Assembly: GCF_024614185.1 (NCBI RefSeq) | Contig: NZ_JAHTLF010000008.1 | Span: forward strand, 372,001 to 436,000 | Direction of reading: 5' to 3' | Source of the DNA: Nocardioides carbamazepini | GTDB taxonomy: Bacteria > Actinomycetota > Actinomycetes > Propionibacteriales > Nocardioidaceae | DNA length: 64,000 nt | In this document: positions 55,746 through 64,000 of the stretch, piece after piece | How the letters are laid out: the number at the start of each line of letters is the position of its first letter | Position numbering within the stretch: position 1 is the first letter of the stretch | Program-made: the position numbers and the translations under genes | Notes under the pieces: model-generated | Told to the model about the DNA's origin: nothing | The model's database searches: none | The model's input: the letters and a program-made list of their open reading frames with translations, nothing else

Positions 55746-56000
55746 TCACTGCTCGTCGGAACTGTCGGGCTTGGGGCTGTCGGGCGAAACTGGTGAGCCG
55801 GGTGGCATCGTGCGGAACCGCCTGGCAGTCATGTAGATCCCCAGCGCGGCACCCACGAGGATGCCCACTGCAACGAGGAACGTGGTGCCCAGCCAGCGAT
55901 CCGCGAGCCAACCGAGGAAGCCGTAGCACCCGACCCCGGCCACGACGTAGCCGAACGCATGCCACGGGTCGCCCTGGGGCTTCTCCTCGGGCTGACTCAT
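55746..56000 (-). CDS. AtpZ/AtpI-like small membrane protein
   Basis: 84 residues with two membrane helices (about 15-35 and 42-62) around LADRWLGTTFLV and a hydrophilic Ser/Pro-rich C-terminus. It matches the AtpZ/AtpI family that assists c-ring assembly or cation handling in Fo. It precedes atpB by 16 bases. Conserved Gly/Trp-Lxxx pattern supports the call. Confidence 0.82.
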   Translation of the reverse strand: MSQPEEKPQGDPWHAFGYVVAGVGCYGFLGWLADRWLGTTFLVAVGILVGAALGIYMTARRFRTMPPGSPVSPDSPKPDSSDEQ

Positions 56001-56030
56001 TGCGACCCGGACAATAGCAGTCGGCTCGGG

Positions 56031-56474
56031 TCATCGCGCACCGCCCTCTGCCGGGGCGGTCGGACGGGGCTCGAAGGCCGGGATCCGGGCCGTCGTGGCC
56101 AGCACGATCTGCACCGTCATCCACACGAAGACGCCGAAGATGATGGCGATGCCGACCCACATGCTGTCGAGCGCGTCGTCCAGCAGACCGGACTCGTTGA
56201 GCGCGACGAAGACCAGCGCCATGGCCACGACCTGGAAGGTGTAGGTGACCATCGCGAACAGCAGCGCGGCCGTGGGCATCAGTCGGGAGACCGCATCGAC
56301 GGCGAAGGCTCCGAAGGCGAGCACTCCGACCGCGATCACTCCCCCGACGGCGGCGCCACCGGCGGCCGAGGAGCCGCCGGCGACGGCACCCACCACCACG
56401 AGCACGACCGCGCCGAGCACAGAGACGACGGCCGCGCGCATCACCACGGGGGGTGTTCGGGCTTCGGTCGTCAT
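56031..56474 (-). CDS. AtpI-like four-helix membrane protein
   Basis: 147 residues with four hydrophobic helices (VVMRAAVVSVLGAVVLVVVGA, AAVGGVIAVGVLAFGAF, ALLFAMVTYTFQVVAMALVFVAL, VGIAIIFGVFVWMTVQIVLA). It occupies the AtpI position before AtpZ in the ATP synthase operon; sequence similarity to AtpI is weak by eye. ATG 56474 is preferred; the longer frame from 56570 overlaps the transferase gene and lacks a site. Confidence 0.75.
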   Translation of the reverse strand: MTTEARTPPVVMRAAVVSVLGAVVLVVVGAVAGGSSAAGGAAVGGVIAVGVLAFGAFAVDAVSRLMPTAALLFAMVTYTFQVVAMALVFVALNESGLLDDALDSMWVGIAIIFGVFVWMTVQIVLATTARIPAFEPRPTAPAEGGAR

Positions 56475-56544
56475 CGTCGGCGGCCGTCCTGCTCGGGTGC
56501 GTGGGCGGTCCCCGGAGGCGTACTCCGGGAGTTCGTGAAAGTTA

Positions 56545-57750
56545 TCACAAAGTCCCGGAAGGCTCCGCATCGGGGGTGACGACAGCCTCGTCCGACGCCT
56601 CGTCCGACACCTCGCCCGCTGTCTCGTGCGCTGTCTCGTTGGGGTCGTGCACGTGGGGCAGCGCGAAGGTCAGGGCGACCGTCACCAGCAGGCTGACGCC
56701 GAGGCCGGCCCACACCACGGGTCCGGTGAACACGCTGGCCAGGACGACGCCGAAGGCGATCAACCCCGCCCACATCCACATGATGATCACCGCCCGGCGG
56801 TGCGAGTGGCCGATCTCGAGCAGGCGATGGTGCAGATGCTGCTTGTCCGGCGCGAACGGCGAACGACCGGCCCTCGTCCGTCGCACCACGGCCAGGACGA
56901 GGTCGGCCAGCGGCACGATCAGGATCAGGATCGGCAGCGCGAAGGGGAGGAAGACGGGCAGCAGGCTCGCCCGGGCGCCGTCAGCGCCCTCGACCAGGTC
57001 GCCCGGGGGGAACTGGGTCGTGATGGTGATCGCCGTGGCCGACAGGACCAGCCCGATCAGCATCGACCCGCTGTCGCCCATGAACAGCCGGGCGGGGTGG
57101 AAGTTGTGGATCAGGAAGCCCGCGCAGGCACCGGTCAGCGCCGCCGCCAGCATGGCGCCGGTCGTGGCCAGGGTGAGGTCGTTGAGATAGGCCAGCGCGT
57201 AGCAGAACAGGAAGAACGCCGCGGCGCTGATGCCGATCACGCCCGCGGCGAGACCGTCGAGCCCATCGATGAAGTTGACGGCGTTGACGGTCGCGAGGAC
57301 GACGAAGGCCGTGAGCAGGGCGCCCTGGCTGGGATCGAGGGAGAAGACCTCGCCGGTCGACTGGTAGAAGTACTTGAACTGGATGCCGGCGTACACGAGC
57401 ACACCCACGGCGAGCACCTGGCCGCCGAACTTGGTCAGCGCGTCCAGATCCAGGATGTCGTCGACGACGCCGACCGCGCAGACCAGCGTGCCTGCCACCA
57501 GCACCGGCAGAGCATCGCTCGCGAACGGGTTGCGGGTGCTCAGGAACGGCAGCTGCTGGGCGACGACATAGGCCGCCCACAGGCCCCCCAGCATGGCGAT
57601 GCCGCCGAGGTAGGGGATCGGCTCGGCGTGGACGTCGCGGTCGCGGACCTTCGCGACCGCACCGGTGCGGATCGCGATCTCCCGGGCGACGACCGTCAGC
57701 AGGTGGGTGACGATCGCGGCAACGAGGAAGACGACGAGGTACTCACGCAT
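56545..57750 (-). CDS. Undecaprenyl-phosphate sugar-1-phosphate transferase (WecA/MraY family)
   Basis: 401 residues, about ten or eleven membrane helices. Motifs: KVRDRDVHAEPIPYLGGIAM, VVDDILDLDALTKFGGQ (Asp pair), NAVNFIDGLDGLAAGV, NFHPARLFMGDSGSMLIG and the HHRLLEIGHSHRRAV cytoplasmic His motif of the WecA/TagO group. It transfers GlcNAc-1-phosphate (or similar) to undecaprenyl phosphate, starting cell-wall polymer synthesis. The tail is acidic and repetitive (ETAGEVSDEASDEAVV). Overlaps the sua5 gene by 8 bases. Confidence 0.92.
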   Translation of the reverse strand: MREYLVVFLVAAIVTHLLTVVAREIAIRTGAVAKVRDRDVHAEPIPYLGGIAMLGGLWAAYVVAQQLPFLSTRNPFASDALPVLVAGTLVCAVGVVDDILDLDALTKFGGQVLAVGVLVYAGIQFKYFYQSTGEVFSLDPSQGALLTAFVVLATVNAVNFIDGLDGLAAGVIGISAAAFFLFCYALAYLNDLTLATTGAMLAAALTGACAGFLIHNFHPARLFMGDSGSMLIGLVLSATAITITTQFPPGDLVEGADGARASLLPVFLPFALPILILIVPLADLVLAVVRRTRAGRSPFAPDKQHLHHRLLEIGHSHRRAVIIMWMWAGLIAFGVVLASVFTGPVVWAGLGVSLLVTVALTFALPHVHDPNETAHETAGEVSDEASDEAVVTPDAEPSGTL

Positions 57751-58459
57751 CGGCGGGCCCGGCCCCCTCCTCCGGCTCCCCTTCGGCCTCGGGCTCCACC
57801 TCGACGGTCACGCCGAGCTCGGCCAGCGCGGCGTCGAGGTCGGCGACCGGGATCGCACCGAGCCGCAGCAGCCGGGGCCGGTCGGTCGTGGCGTCGAGGA
57901 TGGTGGAGGCCACCCCGCCGGGCGAGGTGCCCGCGTCGACGACGACCGCGACCGCCTCTCCCAGCATCTCCATCGCGGCGTCCGCGTCGAGGGCGGGCGG
58001 CCTGCCGGAGAGATTGGCGGAGCTCACCGCGAGGGGACCGGTGCGGTCCAACAGCGCACGGGCCACCTCGTGATCGGGCATCCGGACGGCGACGGTGCCC
58101 CGGGTCTCCCCCAGGTCCCACTGCAGCGACGGCTGCTGGTGGCACACGATGGTCAGCGCGCCCGGCCAGAACCGCTCCACCAGCGGGGCGACGTACGGCG
58201 GCACCCGGGTCGCGAGCGCCTCGAGCGTGCCCTTCGTGCCGACGAGCACCGGAGGCGGCATCTCCCGGCCCCGTCCCTTCGCGGCCAGCAGCCGGGCCAC
58301 GGCGTCGGGGTCGAAGGCGTCGGCACCGACGCCGTAGACGGTGTCGGTGGGGAGCACGACCAGGCGGCCCAGGCGGACGGCACGGCCGGCCGCGTCCAGC
58401 GCGGCCTCGCGCTCCTCGTCGGTCTCGGTCGGGAACCGCTCGGCACTCACGCCGTCCAT
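57743..58459 (-). CDS. L-threonylcarbamoyladenylate synthase
   Basis: 238 residues of the Sua5/YrdC/YciO family: VVLPTDTVYGVGADAF, LLAAKGRGREMPPPVLV (conserved K-x-R), TIVCHQQPSLQWDL, TVAVRMPDHEVARALL and PLAVSSANLSGRP. It makes threonylcarbamoyl-AMP for t6A modification of ANN-decoding tRNAs. A Glu/Pro-rich end (VEPEAEGEPEEGAGPADA) follows. Overlaps prmC by 13 bases, a coupled position with prmC and prfA in many actinobacteria. Confidence 0.93.
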   Translation of the reverse strand: MDGVSAERFPTETDEEREAALDAAGRAVRLGRLVVLPTDTVYGVGADAFDPDAVARLLAAKGRGREMPPPVLVGTKGTLEALATRVPPYVAPLVERFWPGALTIVCHQQPSLQWDLGETRGTVAVRMPDHEVARALLDRTGPLAVSSANLSGRPPALDADAAMEMLGEAVAVVVDAGTSPGGVASTILDATTDRPRLLRLGAIPVADLDAALAELGVTVEVEPEAEGEPEEGAGPADA

Positions 58460-59334
58460 CCTCCCACCGTGTCGTGCTCGGAGCGCGGGCGGCGTGCCGT
58501 GGTGAACCGTGGGCGCCCGGCGAGGTCACGGTGGTCGCGGACCTCCTCCCACCGAGCGCCGCCGCTGAACACCGCGGGCGCGGACACGCCCTGCACGTCG
58601 GCGTGCTCGACGCCGACGACGCCACCGGGCTTGAGCAGCACCAGGCCACGGCGCGCGATCACCCGGATCGCGTCGAGGCCGTCGTCGCCGGAGAACAGGG
58701 CCAGGTGGGGGTCGTGGTCACGGGCCTCGACGGCCACCGACTCCCACGCCTCGAGCGGGACGTAGGGCGGGTTGCTCACCAGGACGTCGACCTCGCCCGC
58801 CAGCTCGTCGAACGCGGTGGCGAGGTCACCGAGCCGCAGCTCGACGCCCGTCCCGGCCAGGTTGCGCTCGGCCCAGGCATGCGCGGGCGGGTCGAGCTCG
58901 ACGGCGAACACCCGCGCCTGGGGCACCTCGTCGGCGATGCTCTTGGCGATCACGCCCGAGCCGGTGCACAGGTCGACGACGACCGGGGCCTGCCCCGTCG
59001 CCGCGACGGCGCCGGCGTGCTCGATCGCCCAGCCGGCCAGCAGCTCGGTCTCCGGCCGCGGCACGAAGACCCCCGGCCCCACGGCGACCTCGACGTGCCG
59101 GAACCAGGCCGCCCCCAACAGGTGCTGCAGGGGCTCCCGGGCTGCCCGGCGGGCCAGCAGGTCGTCGTACCGGCGGACGTGGTCGGGGTCGACCTCGGCG
59201 ACCAGGTGGAGCTGCCCGCGGGAGGTGCCGAGGACGTGCGCGAGCAGCTCACCGGCGTCATGCTCGGGGCTGGCGACGCCCGCCGCCCCGAGTCGGCCGG
59301 CGGCATCGCGGACCAACTGCCTGGGCGCGCTCAT
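58447..59334 (-). CDS. prmC: Release-factor glutamine methyltransferase
   Basis: 295 residues: N-terminal helical domain, VVVDLCTGSGVIAKSIAD (SAM motif I), FAVELDPPAHAWAERN, and the NPPY motif in DVLVSNPPYVPLEAW. It methylates the Gln of the GGQ motif in PrfA, which is the next gene, 2 bases away. The C-terminal RRPRSEHDTVGGWTA is a lineage-specific tail. Confidence 0.93.
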   Translation of the reverse strand: MSAPRQLVRDAAGRLGAAGVASPEHDAGELLAHVLGTSRGQLHLVAEVDPDHVRRYDDLLARRAAREPLQHLLGAAWFRHVEVAVGPGVFVPRPETELLAGWAIEHAGAVAATGQAPVVVDLCTGSGVIAKSIADEVPQARVFAVELDPPAHAWAERNLAGTGVELRLGDLATAFDELAGEVDVLVSNPPYVPLEAWESVAVEARDHDPHLALFSGDDGLDAIRVIARRGLVLLKPGGVVGVEHADVQGVSAPAVFSGGARWEEVRDHRDLAGRPRFTTARRPRSEHDTVGGWTA

Positions 59335-59336
59335 CC

Positions 59337-60419
59337 TCAGTCCTCGAGGGCGGCGAGCCGGGCGGCCATGTCGGTGTCGACGCAGGAGTCGAGGATCGGC
59401 TGCAGGTCGCCGTCGAGGACCTGGTCGAGGTTGTAGGCCTTGTAGCCGGTGCGGTGGTCGGAGATCCGGTTCTCCGGGAAGTTGTAGGTGCGGATCCGCT
59501 CGGACCGGTCGACGGTGCGGACCTGGCTGCGCCGGGCGTCGCTGGCCTCCGCGTCCGCCGCCTCCTGGGCCGCCTGGAGCAGCCGGGCACGCAGGATGCG
59601 CATCGCCTGCTCCTTGTTCTGCAGCTGCGACTTCTCGTTCTGGCAGCTGACCACGATCCCGGTCGGCAGATGGGTGATCCGGACGGCCGAGTCGGTCGTG
59701 TTGACACTCTGGCCGCCAGGGCCGGAGGACCGGAAGACGTCGATGCGCAGGTCGTTCTCGTTCACCTCGACGTCGACCTGCTCGGCCTCGGGCATCACGA
59801 GCACGCCGGCTGCACTGGTGTGGATCCGGCCCTGCGACTCGGTGACGGGCACCCGCTGCACCCGGTGGACGCCGCCCTCGAACTTCAGCAGCGCGTACGG
59901 CGCCTGGCCGGGCCCCGATGTCGCCGTGGCACCCGTGGCCTTCACCGCGACGGTCACCGACTTGTAGCCGCCCAGGTCCGACTCGGTCGCGTCGAGGACC
60001 TCGGTCTTCCAGCCGCGCCGCTCGGCGTAGCGGCTGTACATCCGCAGCAGGTCGCCGGCGAACAGGGCGCTCTCCTCGCCGCCCTCCCCCGACTTCACCT
60101 CGAGCAGGACGTCCTTGTCGTCGGCCGGATCGCGCGGCACCAGCAGCCGACGCAGCTGCTCGGCCGCCTCCTCACGCTGCGCGAGCAGGGTGTCGACCTC
60201 GGCAGCGAAGCTCGGGTCGTCGGCAGCCAGCTCACGGGCGGCCTCCGCGTCCTCGCCGTACCGCTGCCACTCGCGCCAGGTCGCGATCACCGCGTTGAGC
60301 TCGGCATAGCGGCGGTTGACGGTGCGGGCCAGCCGGGCGTCGGCGTGGGTCTCGGGAAGAGCCAGCCTGACCTCGAGCTCGGCATGCTCGGCGAGCATGC
60401 CCTCGACGGCTTCGAACAC
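59337..60419 (-). CDS. prfA: Peptide chain release factor 1
   Basis: 360 residues: helical domain 1, [20 protein letters not shown], the catalytic GGQ in [14 protein letters not shown], and the codon-recognition region with PxT-type tripeptide in the family ([22 protein letters not shown]). It hydrolyses peptidyl-tRNA at UAA and UAG. Start ATG 60419. Coupled to prmC; upstream is a palindrome-rich gap. Confidence 0.95.
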   Translation of the reverse strand: MFEAVEGMLAEHAELEVRLALPETHADARLARTVNRRYAELNAVIATWREWQRYGEDAEAARELAADDPSFAAEVDTLLAQREEAAEQLRRLLVPRDPADDKDVLLEVKSGEGGEESALFAGDLLRMYSRYAERRGWKTEVLDATESDLGGYKSVTVAVKATGATATSGPGQAPYALLKFEGGVHRVQRVPVTESQGRIHTSAAGVLVMPEAEQVDVEVNENDLRIDVFRSSGPGGQSVNTTDSAVRITHLPTGIVVSCQNEKSQLQNKEQAMRILRARLLQAAQEAADAEASDARRSQVRTVDRSERIRTYNFPENRISDHRTGYKAYNLDQVLDGDLQPILDSCVDTDMAARLAALED

Positions 60420-60442
60420 CTGGACTCCTCGGTGTGGGTGGT

Positions 60443-60535
60443 GCAGGAATCACCGCTTCAGCGGCGATTCCTGCGCTTCCTGGCTTTTGCAGCGGTCAAG
60501 AAGCGCAGGGAACAGTCAAGAAGCACGGACAAATG
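60443..60535. repeat. Palindrome and repeated GTCAAGAAGC between rpmE and prfA
   Basis: GCAGGAATCACCGC (60443-60456) pairs with GCGGCGATTCCTGC (60461-60474) with one mismatch around TTCA. Downstream, GTCAAGAAGC occurs twice (near 60497 and 60518) and its complement-like GCGCTTCC precedes them, so a second hairpin is possible. In the non-coding gap before prfA; function unknown. Confidence 0.55.
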
Positions 60536-60540
60536 ACGAA

Positions 60541-60573
60541 CGCCGGTCCAGCCCCGAAGGGGACGGACCGGCG
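60541..60573 (-). terminator. rpmE terminator hairpin
   Basis: CGCCGGTCC (60541-60549) pairs exactly with GGACCGGCG (60565-60573), and GCCCC-GAA-GGGG pairs inside. It lies just past the rpmE stop on the reverse strand. Confidence 0.75.
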
Positions 60574-60584
60574 CTCGGAGGCAG

Positions 60585-60803
60585 CTACTTGCTGGCAGTC
60601 TTCTTGGCGTAGCGGGCCTCGAAGCGGGCGACGCGGCCGCCGGTGTCGAGGATCTTCTGCTTGCCGGTGTAGAACGGGTGGCACTGCGAGCACACGTCGG
60701 CGTGGATCGAGCCGGAGGTCGCGGTGCTGCGGGTCGTGAAGCTGGCGCCACAGGTGCAGGTCACCTGGGTCACGACGTAGTCGGGGTGGATGTCCTTCTT
60801 CAT
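60585..60803 (-). CDS. rpmE: 50S ribosomal protein L31, zinc-binding form
   Basis: 72 residues: [32 protein letters not shown] and [12 protein letters not shown]. Two CxxC-like pairs (CTCG and CSQC) bind zinc, so this is the C+ form used in zinc-replete cells. Bordered downstream by its own hairpin and upstream by rho (120 bases). Confidence 0.95.
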   Translation of the reverse strand: MKKDIHPDYVVTQVTCTCGASFTTRSTATSGSIHADVCSQCHPFYTGKQKILDTGGRVARFEARYAKKTASK

Positions 60804-60923
60804 GGTGTCCTCTCACGGGTCCGGGTCGCAGCGCGGGTTGCGCAGCGTGAACCGGAGCCAACAGTCGATTCTACGGGTGGCGACGACGCCGCCCAAATGC
60901 TCGGTGCGCCCGAGGGCCGGCGC

Positions 60924-62873
60924 TCAGTCGCGCTGGACCTTGAGCAGGAACTCGTAGTTGGTGCGGGAGCTCCGCAGCCGCTGCAGCAGGGCGGCGTGCG
61001 CCTCCGCACGGTCGCCCTCGGCCAGCTCGCGGCGGAGCTTCCAGATGATCTCGAGCTCCTCCTTGCCGAGCAGCAGCTCCTCGCGACGGGTGCCGGAGGC
61101 GACCACGTCGATCGCCGGGAACTGCCGCTTCTCAGCGAACTCGCTGCGCAGCCGCAGCTCGAGGTTCTCGGTGCCGCGGAACTCCTCGAAGATCACCTCG
61201 TCCACCCGCGAGCCGGAGTCAACGACCGCGGTCGCGAGGATGGTCAGCGACCCGCCGTTCTCGATGTTGCGGGCCGCGCCGAAGAACCGCTTCGGCGGGA
61301 AGAGCGCCGACGAGTCGACGCCGCCGGACAGGATCCGGCCGCTGGCGGGAGCCGCCAGGTTGTAGGCGCGGCCGAGCCGGGTCAGACCGTCGAGGAGGAT
61401 GACCACGTCGTGGCCCAGCTCGACGAGACGCTTGGCCCGCTCGACGGCCAGCTCGGCGACCGTGGTGTGGTCGATCGCGGGCCGGTCGAACGTGCTCGCG
61501 ATGACCTCGCCCTTGATCGAGCGCTCGAAGTCGGTGATCTCCTCGGGCCGCTCGTCCACGAGGACGACCATGAGGTGACATTCGGGGTTGTTGGCGGTGA
61601 TCGCGTTGGCGATCGACTGCAGCAGCGTCGTCTTGCCTGCCCGGGCAGGCGACACGATCAGGCCGCGCTGCCCCTTCCCGACCGGCGCCGCCATGTCGAT
61701 GAGGCGGCCGGTCAGGTCGTCCGAGCCGGTCTCCATGCGCAGCCGCTCGGTCGGCGAGACCGGAGTGAGCTCGGTGAACTCCACCCGGTTCTTCGCCTGC
61801 TCCGGATCGACGCCGTTGACCGTCTCGATGCGGACCATCGGGTTGAACTTCTCGCGGCGCTCGCCGTCGCGGGGCTGCCGGACCTGACCGGTGATCGCGT
61901 CGCCGCGGCGCAGGCCGTACTTGCGGACCATCGACAGCGACAGGTAGACGTCGTCCGGCCCGGCCAGGTAGCCACCGGTGCGGACGAACGCGTAGTTGTC
62001 GAGGACGTCGAGGATGCCGGCGGCCGGCACCAGGATGTCGTCCTCGCGGACCTCGGTGTCGGGCTCGCGGCCGGTGCGGCTGGCCCGATCGCGGTCACGG
62101 CCGCGGCGGCGGCGGTTGCGCCGGCTGCCTCCCTCGCCGTCGTCGTCCGCGTCGTCCAGGTCGCGGGCCGCGTCCGGCTTCGGCACCTCGGCGCGGGGCT
62201 GGTCCTGCTGCCTCTGCTGCTGGTTGCCCTGCCGGCTCGGACCGTCCTGCCTGCTCGGACCGTCCTGCTTGCTCGGACCGTCCTGCTTGCTCGAGCCGTC
62301 CTGCTTGCCCGGACCGTCCTGCTTGCCGTCCTGCTTGCCCCCGCCGTCCTGCTGCCGGTTCTGGCGCTGCGCGGCCTTGGGCTGGCCGTTCTTCTGCTCG
62401 GCCTTCCGTTCGTTCCGCTGCTCGTTCTTCTGCTCGCTCTTCGGCTCCGCGACCTGCTCGGACTTCCGGTCCGGCTTCGTCTGGGCCTTGGGGGCGTCGG
62501 CCTTGGGCGCCTCAGCCTTGGGCGCCTCAGCCTTCGGCGCGTCGGCCTTGGGGGCGTCAGCCTTGGGCACCTCGGTCTTCGGCGCCTCGGCCTTGGGGGC
62601 GTCGGCCTTGGGGGCGTCAGCCTTGGGCGCGTCAGCCTTCGGCCGCCCGGCGTCGGCGGCAGGGGCACTGCGCCGCGCCGTGCCGCCGGCCTGAGCGGCC
62701 TTGATCGCGTCGACGAGCGCGGCCTTCCTCATCGAGCCGGCACCGGCGATGCCCATGCCGTTGGCCATCGCCTTGAGATCGGCCAACAGCATGGCGTTGA
62801 GTCCACCGGTGCGCTTCTTCGGGGCCGTGGTGGCCGCCGGGGCGGGCGCGGTGGAGTCGGGGGTCTCGGTCAC
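60924..62873 (-). CDS. rho: Transcription termination factor Rho with long low-complexity insert
   Basis: 649 residues, against ~420 in Escherichia coli. N-terminal Rho-N domain (about 20-60, LNAMLLADLKAMANGMGIAG) is followed by a ~210-residue insert: KADAP-type pentads (about 70-130), a Glu/Lys/Gln-rich stretch, KQDGPS-type hexads (about 170-205) and an RNRRRRGRDRDR basic patch. The RNA-binding and ATPase domains follow with SPARAGKTTLL (Walker A), VVLVDERPEEITDF and GGVDSSALFPPKRFFGAARN (Q/R loops). The hexameric helicase ends transcripts. GTG 62873 is chosen for AAGGA 5 bases upstream; ATG 62888 is also in frame. Confidence 0.94.
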   Translation of the reverse strand: MTETPDSTAPAPAATTAPKKRTGGLNAMLLADLKAMANGMGIAGAGSMRKAALVDAIKAAQAGGTARRSAPAADAGRPKADAPKADAPKADAPKAEAPKTEVPKADAPKADAPKAEAPKAEAPKADAPKAQTKPDRKSEQVAEPKSEQKNEQRNERKAEQKNGQPKAAQRQNRQQDGGGKQDGKQDGPGKQDGSSKQDGPSKQDGPSRQDGPSRQGNQQQRQQDQPRAEVPKPDAARDLDDADDDGEGGSRRNRRRRGRDRDRASRTGREPDTEVREDDILVPAAGILDVLDNYAFVRTGGYLAGPDDVYLSLSMVRKYGLRRGDAITGQVRQPRDGERREKFNPMVRIETVNGVDPEQAKNRVEFTELTPVSPTERLRMETGSDDLTGRLIDMAAPVGKGQRGLIVSPARAGKTTLLQSIANAITANNPECHLMVVLVDERPEEITDFERSIKGEVIASTFDRPAIDHTTVAELAVERAKRLVELGHDVVILLDGLTRLGRAYNLAAPASGRILSGGVDSSALFPPKRFFGAARNIENGGSLTILATAVVDSGSRVDEVIFEEFRGTENLELRLRSEFAEKRQFPAIDVVASGTRREELLLGKEELEIIWKLRRELAEGDRAEAHAALLQRLRSSRTNYEFLLKVQRD

Positions 62874-63056
62874 GTGAGTCCTTCCCACGTATCTCGCGGG
62901 TTCCGGGTCCGGAGGACGGGCGGAACGCGCATTGGTCTGGTTCTGCGAAGGTCCGTCCGGCGGACGGCCGGTGTGGACCTGGAAGAGGGGCGAGCCATGC
63001 TCGCCGGGCGCCGAGAACTGCGGCGCAGCGTCAATGTACCACCACAGGGTCCGCGG

Positions 63057-63977
63057 TCACGGCCGGCGGTCGTCGGGCGCGGCGCCGATCCCGGTGACGG
63101 CGAGAGCCCGCCCGGACCAGCCCTCGGGACACCGCGCGAGCAGAGCCTCGGTCGTGGCCGAGCCGGGGCCGTCGGCGAAGGCCAGCACGGTCGGCCCGGC
63201 CCCCGAGACCACGGCCGGGACGCCGTCCGCCCGCAGGTCCTCGACGAGGGCGAGGCTCTCGGGCATCGCGGGACGGCGGTACTCCTGGTGCAACCGGTCC
63301 TCGGTCGCCCGCAGCAGCTCCTCGGGGTGGCCCGACAGCGCGGCGACCAGGAGCGCGGCCCGGCCGGCGTTCGCGGCCGCGTCGCCATGGGGTACGACGG
63401 CGGGCAGGAGGCCGCGCGCGGCCTCGGTCTCGACCGGGGTGGTGGGCACGAACACCACGACGCCCACTCGGGGGTCGACGCTGCCGGGGACCGCCCAGAA
63501 GGAGCCGTCGGCGTCCTGGCCCGAGATGACGAAGCCGCCCAGCAGCGCGGGGGCGACGTTGTCCGGGTGACCCTCGAGCCGGGCGGCCAGGTCGAGCAGG
63601 GCGGCGTCGTCGAGCAGCAGCCGACCGCCGGCGACGAGCTCGCGGGCCAGCCACACCCCGGCCACGATCGCGGCCGAGGAGGACCCGAGCCCACGGGCGT
63701 GTGGGATGACGTTGGTGCAGGACAGCCGCAGACCCGGCGGCTGCTTGCCGAGACGCTCGAAGGTCGCGCGCATGGCGCGGACGACGAGGTGCCGGTCATC
63801 GAGCGGGACCTGACCCGCGCCGTACCCGCGCACCTCGACGGCGAGCCCTCCGGAGGTGACCTCCGCCTCGAGCCGGTCGTGCAGGTCGAGGGCGAGGCCG
63901 AGGGTGTCGAAGCCGGGGCCGAGGTTGGCCGACGTCGCGGGCACCCGGACCCGGGCCGGGCCCTCCACGAAGGTCAT
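63057..63977 (-). CDS. thrB: Homoserine kinase
   Basis: 306 residues, GHMP kinase fold: RVRVPATSANLGPGFDTLGLAL, the ATP loop PHARGLGSSSAAIVAGVWL and the C-terminal VVSGAGPTVLAFADG. It phosphorylates homoserine in threonine synthesis. The gene is complete; start ATG 63977. The remaining 23 bases to the edge would precede it, and in related genomes thrC lies there, but too little is visible to annotate. Rho follows 183 bases downstream on the same strand. Confidence 0.94.
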   Translation of the reverse strand: MTFVEGPARVRVPATSANLGPGFDTLGLALDLHDRLEAEVTSGGLAVEVRGYGAGQVPLDDRHLVVRAMRATFERLGKQPPGLRLSCTNVIPHARGLGSSSAAIVAGVWLARELVAGGRLLLDDAALLDLAARLEGHPDNVAPALLGGFVISGQDADGSFWAVPGSVDPRVGVVVFVPTTPVETEAARGLLPAVVPHGDAAANAGRAALLVAALSGHPEELLRATEDRLHQEYRRPAMPESLALVEDLRADGVPAVVSGAGPTVLAFADGPGSATTEALLARCPEGWSGRALAVTGIGAAPDDRRP

Positions 63978-64000
63978 CGGCTGCAGCTCAGAGTCCGGCG

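Noticed and set aside
62230..62640. Repeats resembling a CRISPR or satellite array
   Set aside because: They are in-frame codon repeats of the Rho insert (pentads and hexads), with no fixed-length repeat/spacer pattern.
63978..64000. End of thrC at the right edge
   Set aside because: Only 23 bases; a TGA is present but there is not enough sequence to support a gene.

Overview
The window is GC-rich DNA from an actinobacterium, most likely Nocardioidaceae (Nocardioides-like). Evidence for this: the order thrB-rho-rpmE-prfA-prmC-sua5-undecaprenyl-phosphate transferase-atpI-atpBEFHAGDC-DUF2550, the actinobacterial mismatch endonuclease NucS, an Mce/YrbE lipid importer, many GTG starts and dense 4-base gene overlaps. 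The genus is an inference. No rRNA, tRNA, CRISPR array, IS element or prophage was seen.

Region 1 (1-25.7 kb) is mostly chromosomal metabolism. It carries a scattered set for the ethylmalonyl-CoA pathway and its B12-dependent mutase: acetoacetyl-CoA thiolase plus MeaB, an acyl-CoA epimerase, crotonyl-CoA carboxylase/reductase, a 3-hydroxybutyryl-CoA dehydrogenase with an extra N-terminal module, ethylmalonyl-CoA mutase and a PduO-type cobalamin adenosyltransferase. The thiolase, ccr, dehydrogenase and mutase genes each have a TACY-N4-GGTA palindrome just upstream, which suggests a common regulator. Interspersed are a 5-oxoprolinase operon (pxpABC), a DivIVA-like coiled-coil protein with an AI-2E family permease, NucS, ferritin with a Cys-rich partner behind an iron box, a lytic transglycosylase and a large SWIM/SNF2 helicase.

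Region 2 (25.7-30.5 kb) is accessory: a decayed ParDE-type toxin-antitoxin remnant, a TetR/MFS efflux pair with a clear operator, an XRE regulator with its own inverted repeat, a membrane-anchored coiled-coil protein built on 33-bp tandem repeats, and a small orphan gene.

Region 3 (30.5-48.1 kb) holds six secreted proteins of unrecognised function (two are tandem paralogues with matching terminators), followed on the same strand by a complete Mce operon (ATPase, Mas-like protein, YrbEA, YrbEB, MceA-F). A TGTAACA-N3-TGTTACA palindrome lies upstream of the Mce operon, of the first secreted gene and of the last one, so the secretome and importer are probably one regulon. This secreted set plus Mce importer is the best candidate here for an undescribed system.

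Region 4 (48.1-64 kb) is conserved housekeeping: the whole F1Fo ATP synthase operon with two AtpI-like small membrane genes, cell-wall and translation-termination genes, Rho with a long low-complexity insert, and homoserine kinase. Unusual hairpins and palindromes occur between genes throughout, one of them inside the pxpB coding sequence and one a 32-bp-phased array downstream of ccr.
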